NCBI GenBank assembly: GCA_039621445.1
Contig: CP154956.1
Coordinates: forward strand, 90,030,482 to 90,094,481
Reading direction: 5' to 3'
DNA: 64,000 bases
Source: Euglena gracilis
Taxonomy: Eukaryota > Euglenida > Euglenophyceae > Euglenales
Numbering within the stretch: position 1 is the stretch's first letter; every line of letters starts with the position of its first letter. Made by a program: the position numbers and the translations under genes. The notes beneath the pieces were generated by a model. That model made no database searches and was not told the origin of the DNA. It saw only the letters and a list, made by a program, of their open reading frames with translations. Shown one piece after another: positions 23,068-34,542 of this stretch.

Positions 23068-23336
23068 GGCGGTCCATGAGGGACAAAATTTTTTTGCCCT
23101 CAAGGACCGCTGGTTAACGACCGCCCAAGGCCCAAGGGACGGCCGAGGATCGAATGGAATCAAAAAATTTAAAACAAAACACACATTTTTTGACGTTCAG
23201 GGCGGATGGGCGATGGTCCAAGGATCCCAGGAATCGTTTTTTCCCCGAAGTCGACCCGTTTTCACCGAAATACGGCGGATTTTTCATTGAATGTTCGGGG
23301 CCGGGAAGTTTTTTTTTTCCCGGTGAGGGCCGCCCG
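23068..23336. mobile_element. GGCGGTCC family MITE, degenerate ends
   Basis: The left GGGCGGTCC and right GGCCGCCCG ends are flanked by GTCATTG repeats (23061-23067, 23337-23343). The internal 'GGCGGATGGGCGATGGTCCAA' type core (positions about 23200-23225) is shared with the other family members. Confidence 0.7.
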
Positions 23337-23795
23337 GTCATTGCATCGGGATCATTCCCGTCGGGCAACTCTTTTTTTGACGTTTTCTGGCGTTTTCTGG
23401 GGTGTTGCCTCAGAATATCGGTGAAGTCCAACCCAGCTGGATTTGGGGGTTTTTTTGAGCCAGTTTTGGTCAAGCCTGGCAGCCAGCCGAACCCATCTCC
23501 CGGGAGGCACAGCCCACCGAGAACCTGTTGAAAGAACTGGGGTCGAGCCGACTAGACCATCTGATAATACGCTAATATGCGAAATCTGGGGATGTCAATA
23601 CTTTTTGACACCACCGGATACAATTCCCAAATTGCATTTTGGTTATTGTGACCAAACGATGTCGTCCAGGTGGCCACAACAGCAGCCACACCAAACCATC
23701 GGGGGGTGAGGGCCGGAGGATGTCCTCCCCATCGATGGGTGGTTGTTAAGGAATTAAGGGATCCCCTGCTCAACGTCTGTCGACGCCCTCCACAG

Positions 23796-23890
23796 GCCCC
23801 CATGTCGGCCTCCCAGTCCACCGCCACCGCCACGCGGTGCACATACTATGACCCCAGCATCTCCCTGCCCGGCAGCCCCGCCCCAAGGGG
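23796..23890 (+). CDS. Possible isolated exon
   Basis: After a plausible acceptor (CCCTCCACAG) the sequence reads APMSASQSTATATRCTYYDP then SISLPGSPAPRG. It is GC3-rich on the + strand. No family is recognised. It may be a 3' exon of the upstream gene or a 5' exon of the IF-1 gene. Confidence 0.35.
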
Positions 23891-24063
23891 GTTGGTGGTC
23901 CGGCCCGCTGGCTTCGTATGTCGTGTTGCATGCCTCGCGATGTGCATCGGCGCACCCCACAAATGCCACCCCCTCCTGGTTGAGGGTTGCACGTAAGGGG
24001 GTTGCAGGTGGCTTTAACAATTGGGGTGTTTTTGGCACCTGGTTGTGTGACCACCCGTGGCGC

Positions 24064-24682
24064 CAGGGCAGAACAGGAAACGGCCTCGCGGCCAGGGTGG
24101 TGGGTGGGGGGGGGGGTCGACCACCCCCCCACCCCTGCATGGTGGGTGGGGGGGGGTCGACCATCCCCCCCACCTCTTCCCGTTGTTCTGGTGGCACCAA
24201 TTTTTGGACCCCAAAATTTTTTCCCGGCGCCGGGTGTTTTTTTGACCCATTTTGGGACCCATACACGAGGCCCCCCCAAAAACATTTTCTCGAAATTTTT
24301 ATTTTGAGCGGTTTTTGATGCAAAAAAAGCCATTGAAAGTCTAACAAAATTTCCAAGAGAAAAAATCTCAGTAAAATTGGACTGTGCCAAAATTTTATCC
24401 TTTTTTTTGAGCTTCGTTTTTTTTTTACCCCCTCCTAAAAACTACCAATTTTTTTAACCTGAAAATTTTGAGATTTTTTTGTGAAAAAGTGTGGTTTTCC
24501 ATCAAAAATCATGTATTTTGGGTTTGTTTTTCAAAAAAATTTCAAAAATTTCCCCCGGCCAACATCCCTGTTGGCCGAAATTGATGAAAATGCTGTGGTG
24601 GGTGGGGGGGGGTCGACCCACCCCCCCCACCTCCCAGATGGGGGGGGTCGACCCCCCCACCAGGCCTTCCCGTTCTGCCTTG
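24064..24682. mobile_element. 619-bp CAGGGCAGAAC family element
   Basis: Ends are CAGGGCAGAACAGGAA and TTCCCGTTCTGCCTTG. It is flanked by perfect 8-bp CGTGGCGC repeats (24056-24063, 24683-24690). Internal SalI-like GGGTCGACC palindromes lie in C/G runs. Confidence 0.88.
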
Positions 24683-25516
24683 CGTGGCGCGTATGATCAC
24701 CCCCCTGGTCGGGGTATTGTAGGAACCCAGTCGGTGGACAGGGGAGGGTGGGGGCGGGTTGTAATTGTTCGAATTAATTAATTGTGTGTGTGCATACACA
24801 CATATATGCATACACTTTTTTTTTACCATTTATACACACACGCATACACACACACATATGTATATGTATGTGCATTTGTGTGTATATGGTAAATATCATA
24901 TATGGTGTATATTTGTGTGTATGCATATTTGCGGACAAATATGATATTGGTTGATTCATACTTTCCCGTTCCGCCCAAGTTTAATTGTTATGGGACAAGT
25001 CCGGTGGTGCAAGCCCCAGTGACAAACCGCCACTAAAGCCCGCTTTCATTCAGCCCTGCGCTTCTATTCGGCGGAGGGGTTTAATCTTAGACAGCCGGGA
25101 ATGCACTGTTCACTTTTGGTGGTTTTTTCGCATTTTTTTCTGACCGTTGCGTTGCCATCATTTCACGGGGGCGGCGCACCCATCAGCTGAAACCCATGGT
25201 ACCAAAATGGGCACCACTACCTTCAACCCCTGGTTTTTTTTCTGGGAAACCTGACTTCTTTCGTTTTGAAAATGACGGTTTGCGACCTCCGCCAACCGGG
25301 GGGAAACCGGTCTACCAAAGTTGGTGACCCCGGTCGCCCACACCCGAAACAGGGGGAACGTCGGACACGGGAATACTGCATGGACCCCACCCTGGAAATT
25401 CCACTCGGCCCCCTGGAGGGCCAAGTAGAATTTAGCTGCCATATATAAATAAAAATACACATACATACCATATGTATATACATATATAAATGTGTGTTTA
25501 TATGTATGTGCATGTA

Positions 25517-25903
25517 TGTACCTCTCCCTCCCCCAAGCCCAATGAACACTAAGGTGGCAATTTAGACAGTCCGAACGGGGGGCATTCATTGGGCATGGGG
25601 TATGCTTTCTGTGTAAACTCCCCCCAAATCACCTGGCGGGGTCTTTGCTCCTGCCGGGGGCCGAATCATCTGGCGGGGGGAGGGGCAAAAAGATGGTTCC
25701 AGTAACTTGGCACCCCTTTTTAGGCAAAATTCTTTTATGGCGCTGAAAAAAGGGCCCAAACGACCTGGCGGGGGGGTCAGGGCCAAAAGTTGGATCCAAT
25801 AACCTGGCACCCCGCCAGGTTATTGGGGGGGGGGGTAATCTAGACGGTCCAAACACCTCCCTGTTCATTGGGCAAGAGCGTTCATTGGGCTGGGAGGGAG
25901 GTA
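25517..25903. repeat. Nested poly-C/G hairpins
   Basis: The outer arms are CCCAATGAACACTAAGG / TTCATTGGGC...GGAGGTA. The inner arms (25620-25842) carry the CCTGGCGGGG units. One hairpin appears to have inserted in the other. Confidence 0.62.
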
Positions 25904-25944
25904 TGTACGTATGTATGTATGTATGTACGTACGTACGTACGTTT

Positions 25945-26330
25945 GTATGGATGGATGGAAGGATGGATGGATGGATGGATGGATGGATGGATGGATGGAT
26001 GGATGGATGGATGGATGGATGGATGGATGGATGGATGGATGGATGTGTATGTATGTATGTATGTATGTATGTATGTATGTATGTATGTATGTATGTATGT
26101 ATGTATGTATGTATGTATGTATGTATGTATGTATGTATGTATGTATGTATGTATGTATGTATGTATGTATGTATGTATGTATGTATGTATGTATGTATGT
26201 ATGTATGTATGTATGTATGTATGTATGTATGTATGTATGTATGTATGTATGTATATATGTATGTATGCATGTATGTATGTATGTATGTATGTATGTATGT
26301 ATGTATGTATGTATGTATGTATGTATACAT
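25945..26330. repeat. (GGAT)n then (GTAT)n microsatellites
   Basis: GGAT to 26043, then GTAT to about 26330. Ends 120 bp before the IF-1 start codon. Confidence 0.95.
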
Positions 26331-26451
26331 GTATGCATGCATGCATGCATGCATGTGCATATATTATGTGTGTATATATATGCAAATATGACATATTGTA
26401 TCATATATATTGTATTATTATGCTGTTATATTTATTACGCGTTTGATATCT

Positions 26452-26633
26452 ATGTGCAGCTGCTCTCGCTTCCCCCAGGCCCTCCTTTTGGCTGGCCTGG
26501 TGGCGGCGACGGTGTGCCTCGCCCTCAGCGGCAGCCCGGCCCGCCTCCTCTTCGCCCCCGCCGCGGCGACCCGGGCGCCGTTCCTCGCCCCCCGCATGAT
26601 GGCCCCCGCCGGCACCCCGGCCCCAGCCCTGCG
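26452..26633 (+). CDS. infA: IF-1 exon 1, targeting leader
   Basis: It starts at an ATG just downstream of the TATG/ATAT repeat tract and encodes MCSCSRFPQ, then a 16-residue hydrophobic segment, then [19 protein letters not shown] and a Pro/Ala-rich run to the donor CG|GTGTGG. An alternative is that CTTCCCCCAG is a splice acceptor and the true start lies upstream. Confidence 0.75.
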
Positions 26634-29600
26634 GTGTGGCTGGGGGGGGGGGAGGTAGCCGAGGCTCGACTTTCTGTGGCTCTCGGATTGTGCCATGCTT
26701 TTTCTTCTGACGATTGTGTGAACGCATATTTGAGTTGGGTTGCCCTTCCCCGATTTGGGAATCCCCTTTTTCGTATCAGTGAGTGGCAAGCAAGGCTTAC
26801 CCAACTTTGCGATTTTTTTTGACAGACAAGAATGTCTTTCACCCAGTTGTCCATGTGGCATTTCTTGAGATGATTTTTGTCTGTATTCAAAGAATTATGT
26901 GTTCTGGACCTCTGATCGCTCATTTCTTGCCAAAAAAAAATCCCATAACATAAAAATAGACCCCCAAAAGAAGGCCCCGCCCAGATTTTTATCAAAATGT
27001 GTTTTGTACCAAGCACTGCGGGCGAACTCCAGCTCGACACACAATAATCTGTTTTCATCCCCCCCCTTCAGAATTTGGGGGAAGAAAGCTGGCCTCAGAT
27101 GTTTAAGTTTTTATCTAATGATTCTTTAAGTTGTACGATTCTGCAGCTGTAGTCCACAATCAAAGATAGTAGTTTGAGGGTTTTATAACGCTAAAATTTT
27201 TCCTTCATTCTCTTGTTGCAAATATATTCAAACAAAAAAAGAAGTTCTCAAAATATAATGCATTGGGCTAATTATCATTTGCTCGATCTCACAATCAAAG
27301 AACGCAGAAATTAAAATAATGATACCCCGCAGAGAACCAGGGCGGTTCAGGATTCCTTCCGTTCAGGACCGCCCCTTAAGGACCCGTCCTTTGGGACCTA
27401 AGCGCCAGCCAAGGGCCGGTCCGGGCCTGGAACAGGGCAATATTTAAAAAGTCAAAACCGCATTTTCTTGCCGTTTTGGGTGGATGGGCGATGGTCGATA
27501 TCAGGAATGGCATTTTTTCCTGAATTCGAGCCGTTTCTGTCAAAATATGTCCATTTTTGGGCCGTTTTTCCTGTGGATTTTTCACTGAATGTGCTGGAAC
27601 GGTATTTTTTTGCTTATGGACCGTCCTGCAGAGAACAGTAGGCTTGCAATTGGTGGACATGAGTGGGGGTGGTACAGAGAGGCACAATTGTGAACTTTTC
27701 TGTCGTGTTTGAATGTGAATCGAGAACTTTGACTATCAGTGTTTCTCTGCTTCGCATACTACCATCCAGAGGAATGAAAAGGCGCCCCTCCCCCACACGC
27801 AGCACCAATCACCCCTGTGGAGCGTTCTCTTTGTGCAGAACTGTACACACGCACACATATGCACACACACACATACATACACACACACAGAAAAAAATAT
27901 ATATGTACGCTTTACCAGGTATCCGACAGAAGTCCGGGCAACAGACGACGAGGACGTGATTGAAATGGGTGGGGTCGTGGTGGAGGCCCTCCCGAACGCG
28001 TTTTTTCGGGTCGAGCTTGAGCACAGGCTGTGGTGCAGCGTGGTTTTGTCCCACCCGCTCGCACATATGCCAGAAGCAAACAGGGAAAGCCAACCACGTT
28101 GGAAGAACCCTCCTCAAAATTTTTTACACCGTATTCATAGTCTATTTGAAAGCATTTGAATGACGGTTGTAGTATGACGTATGACTGGCAGTATTTGGGG
28201 TGACACGCAACAGTTTAAGGCACCAGGGTCAAACGAATAAATGTGTTGGTACACCAGGGGGGTCACATCGCCAGGGTGTCCTGTGCAAATGCATCAAATC
28301 TGTGCTATTATTACCAAGCAATATATTTGTAAGATCACATTGATATGCCATTCTAACTATTAAGAAAAAAAACATTTGGACAAGATTGCAAACACGGAAT
28401 TTTGTTTGGTTCAACAACAACAGCTGAGGTAACGGTAACCGAGATACTTGTATGTTCGCGTCTTGCATTCCACGCAGTGCCTTTTGAGGTGCAAAATTGC
28501 ATCCCCCCCCCCCCCGTATCTCCACCCCGTGGGGATCCTCCCCCCCCCACCTCTTTAGTTGAAAACTTAGCCCCTACAGCGTTGGCCTTGGGCATAATGC
28601 CAAAGACTAGAGGAGGGGGGCTGCCAGTCGGGGCTGTTTCTTGAAGCGTTGGGCTGCGACGGACAGGAGACCCCAGCCTGCTTGCAAACGGCTTCAGCGT
28701 GATGGCCCACATCTCAGGGAAGATCCGAAAGAATAAAATCAAGGTTTTGACAGGCGAACGCGCAGACCTTTGTGCAAATGTGGGAGGTAGTCGCATACAC
28801 ATACACACACTCTCTCTCCACTCAAACTCAAATGAATGCACGCGTGCCCGCACGCACGTGCGTCCCGTCATGCATCACTTCCCCCCACCAACACCCATTT
28901 ACCCACCCGCCCGCCCGCCCGCACGCTCGCCCACCCGCTCGCATGCACGCACGCACGCACGCCCACACGCACGCTCGCCCACCCGCTCGCACGCACGCAC
29001 GCACGCACGCACGCGCGCGCACACACACACACCCATGCATACATACACAAACTCCCTCCTATCTACTGGTGCTGATCGACTAGTACCCACTACCTGGCTA
29101 CCTGACAATAACCTGACTCCCTGATTATGGTTACTTAATCTGGTTACAGCTTCTTTGATGGGGGGTAACAGCATGCTGGTGCATCCCATCCGTTTGTTGA
29201 ATGCCGGCAACTTTTAAGTGCGGCAATGAGATTCTGCGCGGCGCAGACAAGGTCACCGTGGAGTTGACTCCAGATCATGCACTTGCCGATCCCCCCCCCA
29301 ACTTTTTAAGTAGCATCTCTTTTCGGAATCGCATTGTACATTATATCAGCAAGTCTTGGTGCAAACCACCTCCAACCAGACACTCATCTGTTTGTACCCG
29401 CCCCCCCCCCTTGTCGTACGGCCACCCCTCATTCACGACCACCCCCCGGTCGCAGGTTGCAGGTCATGGGGGTGTTACGACCACCCCCCCCCCTGGTTGC
29501 AGGTTGCAGGTTGCGAAAATTTTAACACCACCTTACCTACAACCGCCGCATTTGCGACCACCCCCCGGTCGCAGGTTGCAGGTTATGGGGGTGTTGCGAC

Positions 29601-30190
29601 CCCCCCCCTGGTCGCAGGTTGCAGGAACCCGGTCGTGCGACAAGGGGGGGGGGCGGGTACATTCGGTCAAAAGCAGACTGAATTTTTTTCAGTTGTGGTG
29701 CTTCCTGGGAGCCACTCTAGGGCCCAGATCCGATCGTCCTTGGGGGGGGCTTGAAACAGCTTATTTTTCGACAGAATTATGTCCACACAGGGACAGGGGG
29801 GGGGTCTTGGGGTTAGTCAAATCCAGCCTCGTCAGAATATGTATTTCTCTATTTTGTGGGAGATGTGACAACGTTTGTGGTATTTGGCTGGTGAGATTTG
29901 GGCTGTGTTGTTCTTCCGCAGTTCCTTGGTGGTTTGTAGTTCATTCTTCATTCACATTAATTTGTTTGTAGTTCATCATCATTGCAATTCATGTCACATT
30001 CACCATCTTGGCCACGCCAAACAAGTTCGTTTGGTTCATCTGGGCCCGTTAATTGGGGGGGGGGGGCGTTGGTCCCGTTGATCGGCGGGGGCATGCCCCC
30101 TACGACCTCACGAAGGGCCGCATCACGTTCCGGCACATCGCGTCGGGGGGCCCCCCACCGCCGGGCGGCAAGCCGAAGGGCAAGCGGTGA
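26452..30190 (+). CDS. infA: Translation initiation factor IF-1 with N-terminal leader (plastid type)
   Basis: Five exons (26452-26633, 27919-28020, 28686-28755, 29246-29272, 30101-30190) make one frame of 156 residues ending in TGA. Residues about 75-156 are an S1/OB-fold IF-1 with the hallmark segments [51 protein letters not shown] and [11 protein letters not shown], plus a basic tail. IF-1 occupies the ribosomal A site during initiation on bacterial-type ribosomes. Residues 1-61 form a leader with a hydrophobic core ([16 protein letters not shown]) followed by an Ala/Pro/Arg-rich stretch. This resembles a one-TM bipartite plastid presequence, so plastid targeting is inferred. A mitochondrial role is less likely given the signal-like core. 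Intron 1 is GT-AG and introns 2-4 are nonconventional. Confidence 0.9.
26634..27918 (+). other. Conventional GT-AG intron in IF-1
   Basis: The donor is GTGTGG and the acceptor TTTACCAG. It joins phase 2 to phase 2 ([15 protein letters not shown]). It carries a 291-bp transposon copy with perfect target duplications (27338-27628). A CA microsatellite lies just before the acceptor. Confidence 0.82.
27338..27628. mobile_element. 291-bp GGCGGTCC family MITE in IF-1 intron 1
   Basis: It starts CAGGGCGGTTCAGG and ends TATGGACCGTCCTG. Perfect 8-bp duplications CAGAGAAC lie at 27330-27337 and 27629-27636. Confidence 0.88.
27919..28020 (+). CDS. infA: IF-1 exon 2
   Basis: It encodes [18 protein letters not shown] then [15 protein letters not shown], the first strands of the S1 fold. 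It ends after GA of a Glu codon, which is completed by A from exon 3. Confidence 0.92.
28021..28685 (+). other. Nonconventional intron in IF-1 (CAG/CTG)
   Basis: CAG is at 28024-28026 and CTG at 28678-28680, with CAGGCTG pairing to CAGCCTG. The rule gives [14 protein letters not shown], identical in length to bacterial IF-1. A GC-AG reading would insert extra residues. The 8 nt left of CAG (CTTGAGCA) and right of CTG (CTTGCAAA) agree at 5 of 8 positions. Confidence 0.9.
28686..28755 (+). CDS. infA: IF-1 exon 3
   Basis: It encodes [19 protein letters not shown] and VLTG, the conserved AHISGK.R strand region of IF-1. The right boundary is set by a CGCGCAGA stem and gives no extra residues. Confidence 0.9.
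28756..29245 (+). other. Nonconventional intron in IF-1 (CGC/GCG)
   Basis: +4 onward reads CGCGCAGA and pairs perfectly over 8 bp with TCTGCGCG ending at -6. Removal gives [18 protein letters not shown] alternative (donor at 28787) would insert about ten residues into a universally compact loop. This is a clear case where the CAG/CTG triplet is replaced but the geometry holds. The interior includes a GCAC/CGCC-rich microsatellite. Confidence 0.88.
28895..29040. repeat. CGCC/GCAC-rich microsatellite
   Basis: Alternating (CGCC)n and (GCAC)n blocks inside IF-1 intron 3. Confidence 0.85.
29246..29272 (+). CDS. infA: IF-1 exon 4, 27-nt microexon
   Basis: Nine codons, DKVTVELTP, bounded by two nonconventional introns. 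It is found only because both stems and the IF-1 family pattern agree. Confidence 0.88.
29273..30100 (+). other. Nonconventional intron in IF-1 (CAT/ATG)
   Basis: +4 reads CATGC and pairs with GCATG ending at -6. The join gives [17 protein letters not shown] poly-C/G hairpin (29394-29660) fills the middle. Confidence 0.88.
29394..29660. repeat. Poly-C/G hairpin (GGTCGCAGGTTGCAG type)
   Basis: GTACCCGCCCCCCCCCCTTG to CAAGGGGGGGGGGCGGGTAC with GTCGCAGGTTGCAGG repeats. A sister copy is at 40449-40723. Lies in IF-1 intron 4. Confidence 0.72.
30101..30190 (+). CDS. infA: IF-1 exon 5 and stop
   Basis: It encodes [17 protein letters not shown], then [12 protein letters not shown] and TGA at 30188-30190. 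The tail after ITFR is a short Gly/Pro/Lys-rich extension beyond the usual IF-1 end. Confidence 0.93.
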   Translation, partial: YDLTKGRITFRHIASGGPPPPGGKPKGKR

Positions 30191-31262
30191 GCCGGTGGCC
30201 GGGCGGGAGCCACGGAAGCCGCCTGCGATGGAACTCCCCCAAAACGTCGGCGTGGCGGGTGGCGGTGCGCAGGGTCCGGCCATGCCCATGAACCCCATGA
30301 ACCGTTTTTAATTCACATTTTCGGGTTGGGTTTCCAATGCCTCCAATTTTTCCATTCCTCCAATTTTTCGCCTGATCATTCGGCGCCGAACAATATTTTC
30401 CGTGCGCAGTGTTGCGGTGGGTGGGTGGATCGACCCCCCCCCACCTCCCGGGTGGTGAACCCCGTTTCCCATACTGCCTGCCCCCCCCATCAGCCTTCCC
30501 ACACAGTCCCCCCCCCCCTGGCTTGTGTTCCCTGGGTTTTGGAGCGACACGGCGGGGGCCTATTAGCCAGGGAGGGGGGTTGATGGGCAAATGAGACGTG
30601 CAACACAAACCGTCGCCAGTAGCATTTGTCCCCGCACGCGGAATTATCTCAACGTTGTCGTTGAGAATAAATCCAGCTGAGAGGTCTCCGCCTGGACACT
30701 TCATTTCCCCCGGCATTGACACCCCTCTGATTTTCAGTTGGGAGCTGTTGAATTTACAAGTGTTAACATTCCAACACAACAAACATTGTGAGAAATGATT
30801 TCTTCTTTTATGATTTGTTGTTTCTTTGATTTCTGTACATGAATTTTGCCAAATGAGCAACGAAGCGCAGCCAATTCTAACTTGAGCGATTCTCATTTTT
30901 GATCCGTCACATTTCCACAATCTTCACTACTCCAGCTTTTTTTTTCCCCTCGTGGAAACCCCAGGTTCAAAGTGGGCATTGGTTTCACATAGGGGTCAAC
31001 CCCCCCCTCCCTTTGGGCCGAACGAACAGAGGGGTTCGGGAAAATCCGGGTCGTGTTGGGCGCGGGAAGAGTTATCTTTTTTGCAAGGAACAAGTCTCCT
31101 GCATCAAAAAAGAATCTCAATTTTGTAAAATAAAAGCACTGGGAAACACAATTTTGGGGGCGGTTCAGAAACCCCAAAGTTATTCCGGTATTTTGCGCCC
31201 GGCGTTTTTCTCTCCCAATGCGGATGGTTGTGGACCCCCCCCCCTGACACATCCCCCCCAAC

Positions 31263-31363
31263 TGGAGCTACCGCCTGTGGGCATCGCCCTCGCGGTACGG
31301 GAGGGCGGGGTACGTGGTGGTCCACCCGCACGTCCTGGCGGCTCACGCACTGCACATGCGCCA
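31263..31363 (+). CDS. Possible exon of the ankyrin gene
   Basis: A GC3-rich block reads WSYRLWASPSRYGRAGYVVV then HPHVLAAHALHMRQ. If not spliced it stops at TGA (31371-31373). A CAG at 31367 placed at +4 ends the exon in phase 2. That phase and its CAGC/GCTG stem fit the entry to the ankyrin exon at 38777, giving a 7.4-kb intron. No family is recognised, and the join is inference only. Confidence 0.4.
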
Positions 31364-31559
31364 GCGCAGCTGACCCCTCCTGGCCGTCCACTGTGCATTC
31401 GGGCCTGGGACACAAGCCGCCCCTCGTGCAATTCCGAAAAAAAAACCTTAATAATCAACCTAAATACAAGCTTTAAAAATGCCTTGAAATGCCTTAAAAG
31501 TTGAAGAATTACCTTCAAAATGCTTCGTGCCTCGGATTCCAAGGTAAAATGATTTCTGC

Positions 31560-31850
31560 GTCTTGGATCAATGTCCATCCACCCAAAATAAAATGTGAAA
31601 AATAAAACAAAAATACAATGTGAAAAAAGAGAGATAATGAAACAAAACAAACAAAATGTGAATAAAATAAAATAAAATAAATGTTAAAAAAACAAAGACA
31701 AACAAATAAAAGACAAATAATTAAAATCTTAAACAAATAAACAAATTAAATAAAATGAAATGTGAAAAAAAGCAAAATAAAACAAAACAAAATGAAATGT
31801 GAATGAAATAAAATGAAAATGAAATGAAATGAAACGTGAAAAAAGCGTTC
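31560..31850. repeat. A-rich AAATAAAAC repeat region
   Basis: Low-complexity AAATGTGAAAAAATAAAAC units on the + strand. Confidence 0.75.
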
Positions 31851-32205
31851 ATGCCGGCACTGCTTGCAGAGCATCCTTGGGGGAGGTGGGGCCCAGTCGA
31901 GCCCAAGGTGACATGGTGCTTGTTCCATCCCCTCCAGCCTGACCTGAAATGGGCGAGTGCTTTTTGCGTATTTCGCATGGAGTTGGCTTGTTTTTGCCAA
32001 GATTTTGCAACTTCATTTTCGCTTGGTCAAGGATATATTTTGCAGCAGTTTTTTTTTCAAGCCGTCTTAAGGCAATTCAACGTATTTTATGGCATTTTTG
32101 GAACAGGTATTTAACAGATGTTCTAAGTTTACGATGCCTAAGAAATAATTCCTGGTCTGAGGTTTATGAGGATTTCATCAGACAACAACATGTTTATATA
32201 TATTC

Positions 32206-32246
<41 letters not shown>

Positions 32247-32260
32247 TATTCTATATATTC

Positions 32261-32293
<33 letters not shown>

Positions 32294-32330
32294 TCTATTC
32301 TATATATTCAATATATATATATATATATAT
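32206..32330. repeat. (AT)n microsatellite
   Basis: Two (TA)n blocks around ATTCTATTCTATATATTC. Confidence 0.92.
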
Positions 32331-32449
32331 CAGTGCATAATTAGTGCCCATTTGTAACATTTTGCGGAGGTCAATTTTCTCATATCCTCCTGTCCCAACT
32401 CTCCAAGAATGGTTTGGCAGTTCTTTGAAAACAATTGCACAATTGCACA

Positions 32450-32862
32450 ATAAACCCCCCAATTAGAAGCCCCCCCCCCCGGGGCTACTATTCGGTCACT
32501 CTGCGGAAAACCCGAGGGGGGGCTTCTAATTGGGGACCCTTTGTCTAAAGGAAAAACCTTCGGCCGGCGGCCGATCCGGGAATTGAACGGAGTCCAACTT
32601 TAAAAATTTGCAAGACGCATTTTTTTCGAGTTTTGGGTGGATAGGCCATGTTTCAAGGATACTAAATATCAGTTTTGTTCCGGATGTCGACCTGTTTCCG
32701 TGGAGATTTTTTGAGTTTTCCACCAATTTTCGGAATTTTGGTCAACTTTGTCGGTCGGCTTGGTGGCTGTTATTTGGATTTTTGGTGGGAAACCCGAGGG
32801 GGGGGGGGGGGCTTCTATTTGGGGGAGGTTGTTATTTGGGGGGGGGTTCTAATTGGGGGGGC
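32450..32862. repeat. Poly-C/G hairpin (AATTAGAAGCCCC type)
   Basis: ACCCCCCAATTAGAAGCCCC and its complements GGCTTCTAATTGGGG recur at both ends. The middle contains a GTGGATAGGCCATGTTTCAAGG core like the dispersed MITEs. Confidence 0.62.
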
Positions 32863-33544
32863 GGTTATGGTGCTGACCAGGCGTTGGAGGTGAGCTGTAA
32901 CGCTTGCATCTTGCGGATTTTTCGGAGTCAGATGACGAAAGTGATTTGAGGCGATCCCAAAGCAGCCTAAGCTTTATCAAAGGTTACAAACGGCAAAGGC
33001 ACAACGAAGAATTCCACAGAACAACTTTTAAATGCATGAGGTCCAATTAAATTAGTCAACTGCAGTTAATTGGATTAATTGCATTTTCGATTGCATGAGG
33101 TGCCCAGGTCGAATGACAATCTATGCGGGTGCACTGTTTCTGCATCGTAACATTATCCCTGTGGTGTATTGTCTCTTTCCTCTTCCTTACAATGGGATTG
33201 TCCCAAAATTTCAAGTCTCACCACCTTTTAGCTTTCTGCTGTGCAGGACTTCGGATTCCATATCTTGAAGTTGGGACGAGCGTCACTTTATCCATCCACA
33301 CAAATACACAGCAGTTATGAACATTTTTCCAAATCCATGTTTTTGGATCTGTGTCTGAAGTGTCTGCATCCACCCATTTTAACCAATGGAAGTAAACTGT
33401 TGTGGTGAGTCGGGTGCTCAATTTGACACAGATCCACAACTGCTGGCTACAATTAATGAGTACAAACAAATGAACATCTGCAAATGAGTCACCATCAAGA
33501 TGAGAATCCCTCCGTTTACATCCCAAATGAAATACGGGGATTTT

Positions 33545-33790
33545 CTTAGCAGGGAATTCCTTAAGCCGTAGACCCACCCACGGGAACCACACCAACCACA
33601 CAAGGTGAGTGTATGTCCCCACAGCGCTGGAATTACACCAGAGTTGCTCACCCAGCCAGGCGGAGCAACAAAAGAGCACTGGTGTAAGGGGTACCTGGCC
33701 ACTCACCACACAGCAAGCTGGGCCAGAAGCGAAGTTAGCGCCCGCCATAAACAGACAAGAAGCCTTAGTGCAACTAAGGGGGGGGGTCTG
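33545..33790. repeat. Dispersed repeat shared with 56625-56830
   Basis: Shared stretches include CACGGGAACCACACCAACCA, GCGCTGGAATTACACCAGAG and GGCCAGAAGCGAAGTTAGCG. Part of it is inverted at about 52630-52690. Confidence 0.78.
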
Positions 33791-34229
33791 GCCAGCCAGC
33801 AGCTCAAATCCAGCCAGCAGCCCAAATTCGGGCTGGGAGCCCCCCCCCCCCAGGGAGGTCGAGTGAAATAAAGTTGGACCAGCCCGGCCGGAGGCCGGGC
33901 CAGCCGGCCGCAGGCTGGCGAGCCAACTAGGCTTCCAGCACACCTATCCCTGCATTTTTTTACCTCATCACAGCTTTCGCCCTCAATGTCCAGCACATAC
34001 ACTTGTGTGGCAGTACGTAAGCTGTTCCTCCAGTCCCTATCCAGCCTGGTTCTAGCGTCGAGTAGGCAAAAATCTTTCAGAAATTTTTGTTTTTCCTCGA
34101 CCCAGCCCAGCCCAGCCCCCTCCAGTCCCAGACCCCCCCTCCCCCCCTCTCCCCGGGGGGGGGGGTCCAGCCAGCAGCTCGTTTCCAGCCCGCAGCCTTT
34201 TTGCCAGCCAGAGGCTGGACCCCCCCCCC

Positions 34230-34542
34230 CAGGGCGGTCCTTGGGGGACAGGAAAGTTTTTTTTTATTTCCTGAAGGACCGCCCCCTTTCGGCCAAAGGG
34301 CTAAGGGCCCAACTGGGACTTGAACGGGTGAAAAAAATAAACAAACAGTCGAAAACCACAGTTTTTGATGATTTGGGTGGATGGACAATGGTCCAAGGGT
34401 GCCAGGAATCAATTTTTTTTCCTGATGTCGCCCTGTTCTCGCTGAAAAATGACAAACTTTCTTGCCCATTTTCCTGTATATTTTTCACTGAGTGTGCTGG
34501 GACAGCGGAGTTTTTTCCTTTATTTCCTAAAGGACCGCCCTG
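34230..34542. mobile_element. 313-bp GGCGGTCC family MITE nested in another element
   Basis: CAGGGCGGTCCTTGG to AGGACCGCCCTG. It interrupts the C-run of a host element whose end (GGGGGTCCTTAAGAAATTCCCTG, near 34551-34573) resumes immediately after. The duplication is in poly-C and cannot be measured. Confidence 0.78.

Noticed and set aside
25629-26822. Long open frames over GGAT/GTAT repeats
   Set aside because: Same cause. Only the part from 26452 in one frame (IF-1 leader) is real.
28026-28677. GC-AG intron as the second IF-1 intron
   Set aside because: Gives EHSLLANGF instead of ENGF. The stem solution matches family length.
28787-29246. GT-AG intron as the third IF-1 intron
   Set aside because: In frame, but it would insert about ten residues into a compact conserved loop. 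The 8-bp stem solution gives a perfect IF-1.
26452-30190. Bacterial contamination as the source of IF-1
   Set aside because: The gene is split by four introns and carries a targeting leader.
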